DNA from: Eubacteriales Family XIII. Incertae Sedis bacterium
GTDB taxonomy: Bacteria > Bacillota > Clostridia > Peptostreptococcales > Anaerovoracaceae
Assembly: GCA_031263875.1 (NCBI GenBank)
Contig: JAISEX010000094.1
Coordinates: 1 to 5,872, forward strand
Direction of reading: 5' to 3'
Length of the DNA stretch: 5,872 nt
Shown: positions 5,808 to 5,872 of the stretch, in pieces
Numbering within the stretch: the first letter of the stretch is position 1
Layout of the letters: the number at the start of each line of letters is the position of its first letter
Position numbers and translations under genes: made by a program
The notes under the pieces: generated by a model
The model's database searches: none
The model's input: only the letters and a program-made list of their open reading frames with translations
What the model was told of the DNA's origin: nothing

Positions 5808-5872
5808 TGCTACCGCACCCCTCCTATCCCTTGCGCGTCGCTCGGCTGACGCCTCGCTCCCCTGTGCGAGAA

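Larger units (their letters stand above)
5291..5872. other. long gene-free region upstream of the permease
   Basis: About 580 bp hold no gene I can support. From 5310 to about 5680 it is AT-rich, as expected of a regulatory region; beyond 5690 it turns strongly GC-rich with short CGCT/GCTC-like runs resembling those at 1528-1560. I could not assign a permease promoter with confidence: on the minus strand TATAAA and TATGAT hexamers occur, but none has a good -35 at 16-18 nt. A T8 run at about 5592-5599 follows the weak palindrome TCTCATTTGAGA (5567-5578) on the plus strand. A 165-codon minus-strand frame (5183-5680) crosses the region but starts at TTG and overlaps the permease by 94 bp. Confidence 0.5.

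Noticed and set aside
1..5872. CRISPR arrays, tRNA or rRNA genes, toxin-antitoxin pairs
   Set aside because: No regularly spaced repeat series, no cloverleaf or rRNA-like sequence, and no small partner gene next to fic were seen.

Overview
The window carries three complete protein-coding genes, all on the minus strand, separated by unusually roomy intergenic DNA. In transcription order (right to left) they are an amino-acid/polyamine/organocation (APC) permease of the amino-acid-transporter type (3405-5276), a class III PLP aminotransferase closely resembling E. coli putrescine aminotransferase PatA/YgjG (1867-3228), and a Fic-domain protein of the DUF4172-Fic-winged-helix architecture (152-1273). 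All three use ATG with a strong GGAGG-type Shine-Dalgarno sequence 4-8 nt upstream. Clear sigma-70-like promoters precede the aminotransferase and fic, and a good intrinsic terminator closes the aminotransferase transcript.

The organism looks like a mid-GC bacterium with canonical Shine-Dalgarno sites and housekeeping promoters. GC-ending codons in genes contrast with AT-rich promoter segments. Together with a catabolic permease-aminotransferase pair, this would fit an amino-acid-fermenting anaerobe such as a member of Synergistota or Bacillota. That assignment is a guess: no marker gene is present.

Layout: 1-151 is unassigned, GC-rich DNA downstream of fic. fic and its promoter occupy 152-1361. 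The region 1362-1789 holds no credible gene but has a perfect-arm hairpin (1570-1606) and an 11-bp direct repeat beside it. The aminotransferase with its terminator and promoter lies at 1790-3302, and the permease at 3405-5276. The right-hand 596 bases (5277-5872) have no credible gene. They are AT-rich next to the permease, then contain an 85-bp element bounded by perfect 10-bp inverted repeats, then turn GC-rich with an 11-bp GC inverted repeat.

The permease and aminotransferase probably serve one purpose, importing an amino acid or amine and transaminating a terminal amino group, but the aminotransferase also has its own promoter. The Fic protein looks like an independent, self-inhibited AMP-transferase with no visible antitoxin partner. 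No clearly new multi-gene system is visible. The points most worth a second look are the enlarged permease with an extra two-helix C-terminal module and the repeat-like elements in the gaps.
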